This document shows positions 1-8,550 of a stretch of 64,000 nt of DNA, piece after piece. The first letter of the stretch is position 1. Every line of letters begins with the position of its first letter. Origin of the DNA: Actinoplanes philippinensis (lineage in GTDB: Bacteria; Actinomycetota; Actinomycetes; Mycobacteriales; Micromonosporaceae); the NCBI RefSeq assembly GCF_900113015.1, contig NZ_FONV01000002.1:620001-684000 (forward strand), written 5' to 3'. The notes beneath the pieces are model-generated. The model was not told the DNA's origin and ran no database searches. It was given only the letters and a program-made list of their open reading frames with translations. Position numbers and translations under genes: made by a program.

Positions 1-686
1 TTCAGGGGCTGCACCGGCGGGCCGGAGCCGTTGGACAGCACCGCGATGTAGTCGAAGAACTGGTCGCCGTAGTGCTGGGCCAGCCGCTGCGCCTCGATCC
101 GGTACCGGTCGCGGATCTTCGCCTGCTCCTCGGAGACGAACTCCTGCGCCGCGGCGTCCCAGCCCTGGCCCTCGGTCACCCAGGCCTCGAGGTTCTCCAG
201 GAAGCTGACGTCGGTCGCGCCCTGCAGCTCCCGCTGGTAATCGGTCTCCAGCCGGGCCATCGCGTACCGCGCCTCGGTGGTGACGTTGACCAGGTGCCGA
301 AGCGCGGTGACGTTCTGCTGGGCGGCGTCCATCCACACGTCCAGGTAGGCGAGCGTCTCGCCCGGCCCCATCCGGAGGAACGCGTCCCGGGCGGCCGGCG
401 ACTGCCACGACTCGTCCCGGAGCACGTCGCTCTGCTTGATCAGGAAGTCGCGGACGTCGGCGAGGAACGCCCACGCGTTCTGCCACTGGTCGGCGAGCGC
501 CGCCATCTCCTCCGGGTGCATGTTCCGGATCCGTACCGAGATCTGCTCGACGGTGTCCGGGTTGCCCGGTCCGGGCGGCGCCGTGAACGGCAGCGCCGAC
601 GGCGGGTAGCTGCCGTAGTGCGTCTGCCCGCTGTAGGGGCTGTACCCGTAGTTCGGGTCGGCGGTGAATCCGTAGTGGCCGGCCAT
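1..686 (-). CDS. WXG100/ESX-type protein, C-terminus beyond left edge
   Basis: Partial gene; the ATG is at 686 and the reading frame stays open to base 1, giving about 228 visible residues. The N-terminus is Gly/Tyr/Pro-rich (MAGHYGFTADPNYGYSP...). It is followed by a helical stretch with WQNAW, RDESWQSPAARDAF and alternating hydrophobic/charged positions, as in the long helices of ESX-secreted WXG100-superfamily proteins. It starts four bases after the stop of the gene at 691-1671, so the two are almost certainly co-transcribed. Role inferred: a substrate or chaperone-like partner of the type VII secretion system whose EsxA/EsxB-like pair is divergently encoded at 1.9-2.5 kb. No catalytic motif is seen in the visible part. 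Confidence 0.6.
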   Translation of the reverse strand, partial: MAGHYGFTADPNYGYSPYSGQTHYGSYPPSALPFTAPPGPGNPDTVEQISVRIRNMHPEEMAALADQWQNAWAFLADVRDFLIKQSDVLRDESWQSPAARDAFLRMGPGETLAYLDVWMDAAQQNVTALRHLVNVTTEARYAMARLETDYQRELQGATDVSFLENLEAWVTEGQGWDAAAQEFVSEEQAKIRDRYRIEAQRLAQHYGDQFFDYIAVLSNGSGPPVQPL

Positions 687-690
687 CGTC

Positions 691-1671
691 TCAGCCGATC
701 GCCCGGTGCCGGGCGCCGCTGGTGGCGATGCCGGTCACGATCCGGTTCTTCTCCACGAGCTCGCCCTTCTCGTTGCGTTCGGACACGACCTGAACCTGCT
801 CGCGGGTCGCCGGGTCGGTGCTCTCGACCGTCCGGTGCACGGTTTCGCCGTTGCCGTCGCGCACCTCGGTGCTCTGCCCGACGACCCGGTCCCCGTCGAA
901 CTCGGTACGGGTCTCGGTCGTCCCGGCCGGCTTGCCGTCCGCCCCGAAGCTCTCCCGCACGGTGATCTCGGCGCCGCCGTCGACCCGGGTCGACGTGCGG
1001 GTGGTCACCGACGACACCGTCTCCCCGTTGCTGCCGAAGATCGTGGTGGTGACCGTGGTCGCCCCGCCCGGCGGCGTGAACGTCATGACCTCCCGGCGCT
1101 CCCCGTTCGGTCCGGTCGCGGTCTGCATCGTCTGGTAGGCGGAGAGCGGCGTGTCCGCGGTGACCGTCCAGTCGCGGCTGTCCGCGGCCGGGGGCAGCGT
1201 GGCCAGCGCCGACTGCTGGTCACGGTAGGTGGCGCCGACACCCGCGGGCAGCCCGTCCGGGCGCGGGGCGTTCGGGTCGCCGTACGCGAAGAGAACGTCG
1301 TTGAGGGAGGCCGCGCTGACCGCGTCGCCGGCGCCGTAGCTGTCCGCGACCGTGCGGGCGGCGCTGCCGATGTTGCCCACCGACTCGGCCAGCTTCTGCA
1401 GGTAGACGGTCAGCTCACCGGCGTTGGCGACGAGCCGGGCCCGGACCGCGTCCGCCTCGCCCAGCACCTCGCCGGTGAACGCCTGCTCGGGGATCTCGCC
1501 GAGCGGCCGCAGATACGCCGCGCGGGACGCGATGTCGGCCTGCTGGCTCGCCAGGGAGGACGCGTACGCCCGGAGTCCGTCCAGGTCCACGTCGACCGCC
1601 GGGCCACCGGCCAGCCACGGCGTGCTCGCGTTCTTCGCGGTCTGCTCCGCGTAGGGATTGTCTGCCGCCAT
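691..1671 (-). CDS. ESX/WXG-type secreted protein with beta-repeat C-terminus
   Basis: 326 aa from ATG 1671. A GTG lies one codon earlier, but the GGGAGG ribosome site sits best for the ATG. Residues ~25-120 are predominantly helical with small residues and look like a WXG100-fold N-terminal domain. Residues ~170-315 are Thr/Val/Glu-rich with alternating polarity (for example TVTTTIFG, SSVTTRTSTR, TTETRTEFDG), suggesting repeated beta hairpins. There is no signal peptide, as expected for type VII substrates. It is upstream of and nearly contiguous with the partial ESX-type gene at the left edge and divergent from the esx pair. Function is not recognised; possibly a secreted effector or structural substrate. 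Confidence 0.6.
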   Translation of the reverse strand: MAADNPYAEQTAKNASTPWLAGGPAVDVDLDGLRAYASSLASQQADIASRAAYLRPLGEIPEQAFTGEVLGEADAVRARLVANAGELTVYLQKLAESVGNIGSAARTVADSYGAGDAVSAASLNDVLFAYGDPNAPRPDGLPAGVGATYRDQQSALATLPPAADSRDWTVTADTPLSAYQTMQTATGPNGERREVMTFTPPGGATTVTTTIFGSNGETVSSVTTRTSTRVDGGAEITVRESFGADGKPAGTTETRTEFDGDRVVGQSTEVRDGNGETVHRTVESTDPATREQVQVVSERNEKGELVEKNRIVTGIATSGARHRAIG

Positions 1672-1698
1672 CACGCCCTCCCCGTCGATATGTCACCG

Positions 1699-1712
1699 CA
1701 ATTGATCAATTG
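1699..1712. promoter_or_regulatory. AT-rich perfect palindrome in divergent ESX promoter
   Basis: CAATTGATCAATTG is a perfect 14-bp palindrome, strikingly AT-rich in a ~72% G+C region. It lies 28 bases upstream of the minus-strand ESX gene start and within the ~200-bp divergent interval to the EsxB-like gene. A second, weaker inverted repeat (GGTTCGA ... TCGAACC, 1753-1786) follows. The position suggests an operator or AT-rich promoter element shared by both ESX transcripts. No regulator is identified. Confidence 0.4.
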
Positions 1713-1872
1713 ATTCCGGCGACGCTGGAGAGTACGCCCGAACCTCCGATCAGGTTCGACGAGATTCTTTTGAAAAAGCTCGAACCGGGTCCGGACCGGT
1801 GGCGTACGGAGAGGCATAACCCACTGGCGGACCGAACCGGAACGCCGGACACGAGAACCGGGGAGAGAGATC

Positions 1873-2232
1873 GTGGCAGGAACGCCGGGCATGGGTCAGG
1901 TCCATGCCACTCAGGAACAGCTCAACACGATGGCGATGCGGTGCTCCGACACCGGCCAGAACATCTCGCGGGGCATGACCCAGCTGCTCGGCCAGATCCA
2001 GGGACTCAGCGGCGGCGCCTTCGCCGGTACCGCGAACAACGCCCTTCAGGACGTCTCGGCGCAGCTCAACGATGGCCTCAACAAGATCATGCAGGCGCTG
2101 GACGAACTCGGCGGCAAGATGTCGGCCGCCTCGCAGACGTACGGCGTCAACGACGACGAGGCCGCGCAGGCCATCCGCGGAGCCGCCGCCGGCGGTGCCG
2201 ACAGCGCCGTTCTCAGTGCCCTTCGCGGCTGA
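1873..2232 (+). CDS. WXG100 family protein, EsxB-like
   Basis: 119 aa; GTG start preceded by GGGAGAGAG. Size and all-helical pattern fit WXG100 proteins, secreted helical-hairpin dimers of the type VII system. The turn region reads LSGGAFAG, so the Trp of the WXG motif is replaced by Phe/Ala, as is common in one partner of an Esx heterodimer. The next gene (2256-2540) keeps a real W-T-G. The pair is separated by 23 bases and is probably co-expressed as a heterodimer. The C-terminus (DDEAAQAIRGAAAGG) is a flexible tail in which type VII export signals usually lie, though a strict YxxxD/E is not visible. Confidence 0.85.
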   Translation: MAGTPGMGQVHATQEQLNTMAMRCSDTGQNISRGMTQLLGQIQGLSGGAFAGTANNALQDVSAQLNDGLNKIMQALDELGGKMSAASQTYGVNDDEAAQAIRGAAAGGADSAVLSALRG

Positions 2233-2255
2233 CCCGGAATCGGAGATCCCAGACC

Positions 2256-2540
2256 ATGAACATCACCTACAACTTCGGACAGATCGCCGACACCTCGGCC
2301 TCCATCAACAGCTTCCAGGGCCAGATGGACCAGCAGCTCAACGACCTGTACACGGCGTTCACGCAGCTCTTCGCCCAGGACTGGACCGGCGCGGCCGGCA
2401 CCGCCTGCGACGAGGCCCGGCAGAAGTGGAACCAGGGCGCCACCGAGATCAAGCAGGCCCTGGCCAGCGTCGGCGTCAAGCTCGGCGCCTCGGCCGAGCG
2501 GATGCAGCAGGTGGACGCGCAGATCGCCGCCAACATGTGA
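2256..2540 (+). CDS. WXG100 family protein, EsxA-like
   Basis: 94 aa, the classical length of ESAT-6-like proteins. I start it at ATG 2256 because the upstream open frame overlaps the preceding EsxB-like gene. The central turn contains DWTGAAG (W-x-G) between two amphipathic helices (residues ~10-40 and ~50-90). It would form a four-helix heterodimer with the EsxB-like protein encoded 23 bases upstream and be exported by an ESX translocon, whose core genes are not in this window. A perfect hairpin follows the stop. Confidence 0.9.
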   Translation: MNITYNFGQIADTSASINSFQGQMDQQLNDLYTAFTQLFAQDWTGAAGTACDEARQKWNQGATEIKQALASVGVKLGASAERMQQVDAQIAANM

Positions 2541-2557
2541 CCATTCCACACCCTTCC

Positions 2558-2590
2558 GATCGGCCGCCGGAATTCGCCCGGCGGCCGATC
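2558..2590 (+). terminator. hairpin after the esx pair
   Basis: Perfect 13-bp inverted repeat (GATCGGCCGCCGG / CCGGCGGCCGATC) with a 7-base loop, 17 bases after the EsxA-like stop and 92 bases before the mycosin-like start. There is no U-tract, as is usual in high-G+C actinomycetes. It may terminate or attenuate transcription, making the esx pair more abundant than the downstream gene. Confidence 0.6.
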
Positions 2591-2682
2591 CTCGTCGATC
2601 TCCACAGTCATTCCGGGCCGATTTCAGAAGGCGCGAGAGAACGGCACTTCAATGCCCACGCCGATGACGGAGGATTCGTGAC

Positions 2683-3957
2683 ATGAAATCCGCGGCGCCC
2701 CTTCGGCTTTCGATCATCGCCACGTTCTCCGCAGTCGCCGCGCTGCTTCTCACCGCCACCCCCGCCCTCCCCGCGCCTCTCCTCGCCGCGCCGGGGCAGA
2801 ACTGTGCTCAGCCCGGGCGGGATCGGGTCAGCGGGTCGTGGGCGCGGGTCATGTTGCAGGCCGACGCGGTCCGGGCGCTGGAGGACGGCGGCGGCACCCG
2901 GGTCGCGGTGCTCTCCACCGGTGTCGACCGGGGGCAGCCGCAGCTCGACGACCGGGTCCTCGCCGGCGCCGACACCGTCGACAACGCGGGCGGCGCCGAC
3001 CAGGACTGCACCGGGACCGGCACCCAGGTGGCCGGGGTCGTCAGCGGCCGCCCGGACGGCGGTGACGGTGACGCCGCGGGGCTCTCCCCGGGCGCGACGA
3101 TCCTGCCGGTGCGAGTGATGCCCGACGACCCGGCCGGCTCCGAGCCCACCCCCGGCACCCTGGCCCGGGGCATCCTCACCGCGGTTCAGGCCGACGCCGA
3201 CGTGGTGGTCGTGGCCGCGCCCCTCTACCAGGACGATCCCGCCCTGGAGTCGGCCGTCGAGACCGCCCTGGCGCAGGACGTCGTCATCGTGGCGGCGGCC
3301 GGTGACCGGGGCTCCCGTGACGACGGCAACCCGGACCCGTACCCCGCCTCCTATCCCGGCGTCCTCGGCGTCGGCGCCATCGACCAGAACGGCCGGATCG
3401 CGCCCGGATCCCAGTTCGGGAAGTACGTCGATCTGGTCGCCCCCGGAGTCGCGGTGCCCACGCTGCAGACCGGCCGGGGTGTGGTCGAGGCCGGCGGCAC
3501 CGCGATCGCCGCCGGATTCGCCGGCGCGGCGGCCGCCCTGCTCCGGGCCCGTGACCCCGGCCTGTCCCCCGCCGAGGTGACCCGCCGCCTGATCGCGACC
3601 GCGAGTCCCGCCCCCACCGGTCCGGCCTTCGGCGCGGGGGTGGTCAGCCCGTACGCCGCCCTGACCGCCCGCCTGGTCGACACGGACGCCCGCGACCTGC
3701 CCGCCCTCGAACCGGCCGCGATCCCCGACGACACCGCCGAGACACGCCGCCGGTCGATCGCCGTCACCGCCGCCGTGATCACCGCCGCGCTGGTCACCGC
3801 CTTGCTGCTGGTCGCCGCCGCGATCCGCCGCCGCACGTGGCGCCCCGGCCTCCCGCCGCGCCTGCACGCCCCGCCGGAACCCGTGGAGCCCGGCCCGCCG
3901 ATCATGCTCCTCGACACCCCACCGGCCACCCGCCCCAGCGCGGCGTCCCGTCCGTAG
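2683..3957 (+). CDS. mycosin-like S8 protein lacking all catalytic residues (pseudoprotease)
   Basis: 424 aa; ATG with GGAGG upstream. Layout is that of type VII mycosins: signal peptide (1 to ~36), subtilisin-like domain (~50-335), and a C-terminal membrane helix (~358-383) followed by a basic cytoplasmic tail. Seen directly: the Asp motif is VAVLSTGV (Ser78 where Asp is expected), the His motif is DCTGTGT (Thr112 for His), the oxyanion Asn is Asp208 in AAAGDRG, and the Ser motif is GGTAIAAG (Ala274 for Ser). All four key positions are changed while the fold motifs remain. Mycosins are also structural parts of ESX membrane complexes, so an inactive scaffold role is likely. It sits downstream of the esx pair. 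Confidence 0.88.
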   Translation: MKSAAPLRLSIIATFSAVAALLLTATPALPAPLLAAPGQNCAQPGRDRVSGSWARVMLQADAVRALEDGGGTRVAVLSTGVDRGQPQLDDRVLAGADTVDNAGGADQDCTGTGTQVAGVVSGRPDGGDGDAAGLSPGATILPVRVMPDDPAGSEPTPGTLARGILTAVQADADVVVVAAPLYQDDPALESAVETALAQDVVIVAAAGDRGSRDDGNPDPYPASYPGVLGVGAIDQNGRIAPGSQFGKYVDLVAPGVAVPTLQTGRGVVEAGGTAIAAGFAGAAAALLRARDPGLSPAEVTRRLIATASPAPTGPAFGAGVVSPYAALTARLVDTDARDLPALEPAAIPDDTAETRRRSIAVTAAVITAALVTALLLVAAAIRRRTWRPGLPPRLHAPPEPVEPGPPIMLLDTPPATRPSAASRP

Positions 3958-4066
3958 CGGCCGGTGAGGCGCCGGTTTCCGGGTGCCCCGCGGGACCGGC
4001 GCGGCCGGGCGCAGCGGACGTGACCGGATCGCCGGCGGCCCGGCCGCGCGGCGGATCCGAGGCGGC

Positions 4067-4519
4067 TCAGGCCTCCGGCGTGTGCCGGCCGGTGCCCTGG
4101 TGGACGAGCGGGGTGGGACGGCCGATCAGGGCCGGGTTGCCGACCGGCCGGACCGCGCCGCCGTCGCGGGTGTAGCGCTGGGCCAGCAGCAGGCCGTGCT
4201 CCTGCCCGAGCTCGTAGCCCTCGACGAAGACGGCCTCGCTGCGTTCGCCCTGGTGGGTGTAGTAGCCGTCCCAGGCCAGGGCCACGCAGGTCACCCCGGC
4301 GTCGACGGTCTGCAGGGCGGCTCGGGCCGCGTCCTGGCACTCCTGCAGGTTGGAGCCGTCGCCGGAGACATATCGGGTGAGCCCTCGGCCGGCGGCGCCG
4401 TCGGAGAACACGAACGGCGTGAAGCCACCCGGGGAGATGCCGGCGTTCTCCACCGCGTAGTCGAGGGCCGCGAAGATCAGATCCTCACTGGCCCGGCTGA
4501 TGTCGTCGAAGGCGCCCAT
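4067..4519 (-). CDS. conserved hypothetical protein
   Basis: 150 aa from ATG 4519 (MGAFDDISRASEDLIFAAL). The open frame extends 40 codons further upstream, but that part is Arg-rich and looks non-coding. The protein is a mixed alpha/beta domain with no signal peptide, membrane helix or catalytic motif that I recognise. A segment with DAARAALQTVDAGVTCVALAWDG alternates like a strand-helix fold. It is followed by 109 bases up to the mycosin gene, to which it is convergent, and is on the same strand as the YdcF-like gene, 187 bases away. Function unknown. Confidence 0.6.
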   Translation of the reverse strand: MGAFDDISRASEDLIFAALDYAVENAGISPGGFTPFVFSDGAAGRGLTRYVSGDGSNLQECQDAARAALQTVDAGVTCVALAWDGYYTHQGERSEAVFVEGYELGQEHGLLLAQRYTRDGGAVRPVGNPALIGRPTPLVHQGTGRHTPEA

Positions 4520-4706
4520 CCGCGCGATTGTTCCAGGCGACCGCGACGGCCGGCCAGAGACCGAGGCCCGGCGGGAAATAGCCGCGAGGTCACCTCGACG
4601 AGCCTCAGCGCCACCTCGGCGCCCGGTGGCAGCGGGCACGAGGACGGCCGAAGCGCGTCGTGCGGCCGAAGGCCGGTGCGGTCGTCCCGCCGGCGGTGAC
4701 GAGACG

Positions 4707-5348
4707 TCAGTGGTACGAGCGTTTGCCGAGAACTGCGGCCAGCTGCCAGAGGCGTTCGGATCGGCGGGTGGCGGACAGGATGGCGGCGGCCGGGTCGGCG
4801 GGCAGGGCGGCGGCGACGAGACGGCTGATCGGGGCGGCCAGCGGGTTCTCCCGGGGTGGGCCGCCGGGGACGACGACGCCCAGGTAGGGGCGGCGCAGTG
4901 TGCGCGGGGCGATGACCGTGAGGATGCGGCGCAGGTGGCCGCGATGGGAGACGACGGCGACCGGGCGGTCGTCGCCGAAGTGGCCCTCGTGTTCGGCGCG
5001 GAGCAGGTTGGTGACGGTGTCGACGGAGTGCCGTTCGACGCGGAGGACTGCCGGGTCGGCGCCGGCGGACAGCAGCCAGGCGTGCATGAGGTCGGCCTCC
5101 GGAACGCCCTGAAACGTCTCCCCGGCCGTGTGGACGACGGCGCCCTTGCGGTCGGCGGGCGATTTGTAACCGGCGCAGACGATGACTCCGGGCAGCGACG
5201 CGTGCAGCGCGAGAGCGGTGCGGCATCGGCCGGCGCCGCCCGGGGTGAGCCCGGAGCCGTCCTCGTTGCGGCCGTGGCCCGGCACCAGGACGTGGGCGAC
5301 CCGGTCGAGTGTCAGCCCCGGTGTCCCGGGCAGCACCTCGAACTCCAC
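4707..5348 (-). CDS. YdcF/ElyC-like DUF218 family protein
   Basis: 213 aa, starting at GTG 5348. The open frame runs much further upstream, but only antisense to the AfsR-like gene. The DUF218 fold is visible: a first strand AHVLVPGHGRN, LTPGGAGRCRTALAL, a second strand VIVCAGYKSP, EADLM and a conserved TVTNLLRAE helix. Family members (YdcF, SanA, ElyC) have been linked to envelope integrity or SAM binding, but this one lacks a membrane anchor and its substrate is unknown. Transcribed divergently from the AfsR-like regulator, with 82 bases between the two starts. Confidence 0.75.
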   Translation of the reverse strand: MEFEVLPGTPGLTLDRVAHVLVPGHGRNEDGSGLTPGGAGRCRTALALHASLPGVIVCAGYKSPADRKGAVVHTAGETFQGVPEADLMHAWLLSAGADPAVLRVERHSVDTVTNLLRAEHEGHFGDDRPVAVVSHRGHLRRILTVIAPRTLRRPYLGVVVPGGPPRENPLAAPISRLVAAALPADPAAAILSATRRSERLWQLAAVLGKRSYH

Positions 5349-5430
5349 AAGATCAGTCTGCCAGGGCGGCCCGTGACGGGGCGCGGCCGCACGCGCGGGG
5401 CGGGGGTGGCGGGCTACCTCCGGGACCCCT

Positions 5431-8400
5431 GTGGACGGCAGAATCGGGCGGGTGGAGATCGGGGTGCTCGGGCCGGTGGGGGTTCGGGACGGGGACGGGG
5501 TGCTCCGGCCGGTGGCGGGGGCGCGGCTGCGTACCCTCGTGGTGTTGCTCGCCCTGGATGTGAACCGGGAGGTGACCGCGGACCGGCTGGTCGACGGCGT
5601 CTGGGGGGACGCGCCACCCGCGGCCGCGGCGAACGCGTTGCAGGCGCTTGTCTCCCGGTTGCGCCGGGCGGTGCCGGGCCTCGCGGTGGCGGCCACGCCG
5701 ACCGGATATCGGCTGGTCGCCGATCCGGAGACGGTGGACGCGCACCGGTTCGCCCGGCTGGTGGCGCGGGATCCGGCGGGGGCTCTGGCGCTGTGGCGTG
5801 GTGAGCTGGAGTTTCCGGAGGTGGCGCGGCCGGAGGCGGTGCGGCTGGAGGGTCTGCGGCTGGCCGCTGAGCGGGCCCGGCTTGCCGGGGAGTCGTCCCG
5901 GCGGGACGTGGTTCCGGAGCTGGAGGCGCTGGTGGCGGCGCATCCGCTGGACGAGCCGCTGGCGGCGCTGCTGATCCGGGCGTTGCGGGCGGCCGGCAAC
6001 CCGGGACGGGCGCTGGAGGTCTTCGACCAGATCCGGCGGCGGCTCGCCGACCAGCTGGGGGTGGACCCGTCGGCGGAGCTGGCCGGGTTGCATCTGGAGC
6101 TGTTGCGCGAGGCGGAGGCGCCGGAGGGCAATCTGCCGGCCGAGGTCAGCAGTTTCGTCGGCCGGGCGGCCGACGTGCGCGCGGTGCGTGACCTGCTCGG
6201 TGAGCACCGGCTGGTCACCCTGACCGGTCCGGGCGGCAGCGGCAAGACGCGGCTGTCGGTCGAGGTGGGCGGGTCGGTCGCGGGTGCGGTGTGGCGGGTG
6301 GAGCTGGCGCCGGTACGGGACCCGGCCGAGCTGCCGCAGACGATCCTCTCGGTGCTGCGCCTGGGTGGTCCGGCTCTGCGCCGGGTGGAGCCGGCCTCGC
6401 CGCTGGCCCGGCTGCGGGACGCGCTGGCCGGCCGGGACATGCTGCTGATCCTGGACAACTGTGAGCATCTGATCGAGGCGGCCGCCGAGGTGGCCGACGT
6501 GCTGCTGCGGGCCGCGCCCGGGCTGCGGCTGCTGGCGACGAGCCGGGAGCCGCTGGGCATCGCGGGTGAGCGCCTGTTCCCGGTGGAGCCGCTGGCCCTG
6601 CCGCCGATCGGCGCCGATCCGGTGGCGGCGGCCGCGTCCCCGGCGGTCCAGCTGCTCCTCGACCGGACGTCCGGTTTCACGTTGACGGGCGACAACACCG
6701 AGGCGGTGGTACGGATCTGCCGCGCCCTGGACGGCATGCCGCTGGCCATCGAGCTGGCCGCGGCCCGCTTGCGCACCCTGCCGGTGGCGGTGCTCGCGGA
6801 CCGGCTGGCCGACCGGTTCCGGCTGCTGACCGGCGGGAGCCGTACCGCGCTGCCCCGGCATCGGACGTTGCGGGCGGTCGTCGACTGGAGCTGGGACCTG
6901 CTCTCCGAGGCGGAGCGCCGGGTGTGGCGGCGGCTGGCGATGCTGCCGGGCGGGGCGGACCTGACGGCGGTGGAGCGGGTCTGTGGCCCCGATCTGGATC
7001 CGCCGGCCGCCCTGGTCGACAAGTCGCTGCTGGTGCTGGGCCCGGACGGGCGGTACCGGATGCTGGAGACGATCCGTGAGTACGGGCTGGAGCGGCTGGC
7101 GGAGGCGGGCGAGACGGAGGCGGTACGGCGTACCCTCATCGCGCATCTGATCGATCTCGCCCGGGCGGCCGAGCCGCATCTGCGCCGTGCCGACCAGTTG
7201 GAGTGGCTGGGTCGTCTCAGCGCCGAGCACGACAACCTGCACGCGGCGGTCCGCGACGCGATCGCCGCCGGTGACCGGGCGAACGCGGCGACCCTGGTGG
7301 CGAACCTGGGCTGGTACTGGTGGCTGAACGGGCACCGCACCGAGGGCTCGCGGCTGTGCGGTGAGGTGATCGCCCTGTCCGGGCCGGCCGACCAGGCGGA
7401 GCTGGCGCTGGTGCACGTCTTCGCGGCGCTCAACGGTGTCGAGGGGCCGATGGAGTTCGACGACGTGAAGGTCGCGTTCCGGGAGGCCGAGCGGCTGGCC
7501 GTCGGGGTGCAGGACCGGCATCCGGCGTTGCGCCTGCTGAGCCCGCTCGCGTCGATCTACTCGCAGGATCCGGAGGACGCGAAGTACGGCGGGGCGGAGG
7601 CGCTCGCCGACGATCCGGATCCGTGGCTGCGGGCCATGTCGCGGATGCTCATCGGCCAGGTACGGCTCAACCTCGGGGAGCCCGCGGCGCCGGCCGAGGC
7701 GGATCTTCGCGAGGCGCTCAGCGGGTTCCGCCGGATCGGCGATCGCTGGGGCATCGGCTACACGCTCAGCTCGCTGGCCGACCTGACGGCGGCGCGCGGT
7801 GACTTCGCGCGGGCGCTGGTCTGGCAGCGGGAGGCGCTGGCGCTGCTGGAGGAGGTGGGCATGCGTGAGGACCTGCCGCAGCTGTCGGTGAAGATGGCTC
7901 ATCAGATGTGGTTGAACGGTGAGCCGGAGGAGGCGCACCGGATGATGAAACGGGCCCGGGAGTACGCCCACGAGGTCGGCATTCCCGAGGTGATGGCGTC
8001 GGTGCACCACTGTCACGCGGTGATCGCGCTGGCCGAGGGTGATCTGGGGCTGGCCCAGGAGCACAACGAGACGGCCGTCCGGCTGATCGAGCATTCGATG
8101 TTCGCGCCGCAGTTCCGGGCCATGGCGCAGAGCACGCAGGCGCTGATCTACGGGGCCGCCGGCAATCTGGCGCTGGCCCGGGAGTCGCACCGGACGGCGG
8201 TCCGGATCGCGGTGGACTCGAACGACTCGCCGGTGATCGCGCAGGCGCTGGCCGGGGTGGCGGATCTGGCGCTGCGGGAGGGCGATCCGAGGCGGGCGGC
8301 CTATCTGCTGGGTGCGGCCGATTCGGTGCGCGGCTCCGAGGACCGGACCGTTGAGCAGGCCGAACGGACCTTCCGCGAAGCCCGCGCCGCACTGGGCGAC

Positions 8401-8550
8401 GCGGGCTTCGAGGCGGCGTACCGGCAGGGTGACGGGGTCACCATGGCGACCGCGCTGACGGCGGCCGGTCTGGAGTCAGATCCGCCGGCGGAAGGCCCGG
8501 ACCGACAGCGGGGCGAAGATCACCAGGAAGCCGGCCGCCCACAGCAGTGA
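5431..8550 (+). CDS. AfsR/SARP-type regulator: BTAD, NB-ARC ATPase and TPR domains
   Basis: 1039 aa from GTG 5431; a GTG seven codons later (5452, VEIGVLGPVG) matches the usual start of the family equally well. Order: OmpR-like winged helix (~8-100), BTAD all-helical domain (~100-235), STAND/NB-ARC ATPase with Walker A GPGGSGKT (~266-273) and Walker B LLILDNCEH (~340), then TPR-like helices to the end. Such proteins integrate signals through nucleotide binding and activate secondary-metabolism or transport genes. The C-terminal 75 bases overlap the convergent DrrB gene. Target genes cannot be inferred; the adjacent DrrAB exporter is a plausible but unproven one. Confidence 0.88.
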   Translation: MDGRIGRVEIGVLGPVGVRDGDGVLRPVAGARLRTLVVLLALDVNREVTADRLVDGVWGDAPPAAAANALQALVSRLRRAVPGLAVAATPTGYRLVADPETVDAHRFARLVARDPAGALALWRGELEFPEVARPEAVRLEGLRLAAERARLAGESSRRDVVPELEALVAAHPLDEPLAALLIRALRAAGNPGRALEVFDQIRRRLADQLGVDPSAELAGLHLELLREAEAPEGNLPAEVSSFVGRAADVRAVRDLLGEHRLVTLTGPGGSGKTRLSVEVGGSVAGAVWRVELAPVRDPAELPQTILSVLRLGGPALRRVEPASPLARLRDALAGRDMLLILDNCEHLIEAAAEVADVLLRAAPGLRLLATSREPLGIAGERLFPVEPLALPPIGADPVAAAASPAVQLLLDRTSGFTLTGDNTEAVVRICRALDGMPLAIELAAARLRTLPVAVLADRLADRFRLLTGGSRTALPRHRTLRAVVDWSWDLLSEAERRVWRRLAMLPGGADLTAVERVCGPDLDPPAALVDKSLLVLGPDGRYRMLETIREYGLERLAEAGETEAVRRTLIAHLIDLARAAEPHLRRADQLEWLGRLSAEHDNLHAAVRDAIAAGDRANAATLVANLGWYWWLNGHRTEGSRLCGEVIALSGPADQAELALVHVFAALNGVEGPMEFDDVKVAFREAERLAVGVQDRHPALRLLSPLASIYSQDPEDAKYGGAEALADDPDPWLRAMSRMLIGQVRLNLGEPAAPAEADLREALSGFRRIGDRWGIGYTLSSLADLTAARGDFARALVWQREALALLEEVGMREDLPQLSVKMAHQMWLNGEPEEAHRMMKRAREYAHEVGIPEVMASVHHCHAVIALAEGDLGLAQEHNETAVRLIEHSMFAPQFRAMAQSTQALIYGAAGNLALARESHRTAVRIAVDSNDSPVIAQALAGVADLALREGDPRRAAYLLGAADSVRGSEDRTVEQAERTFREARAALGDAGFEAAYRQGDGVTMATALTAAGLESDPPAEGPDRQRGEDHQEAGRPQQ

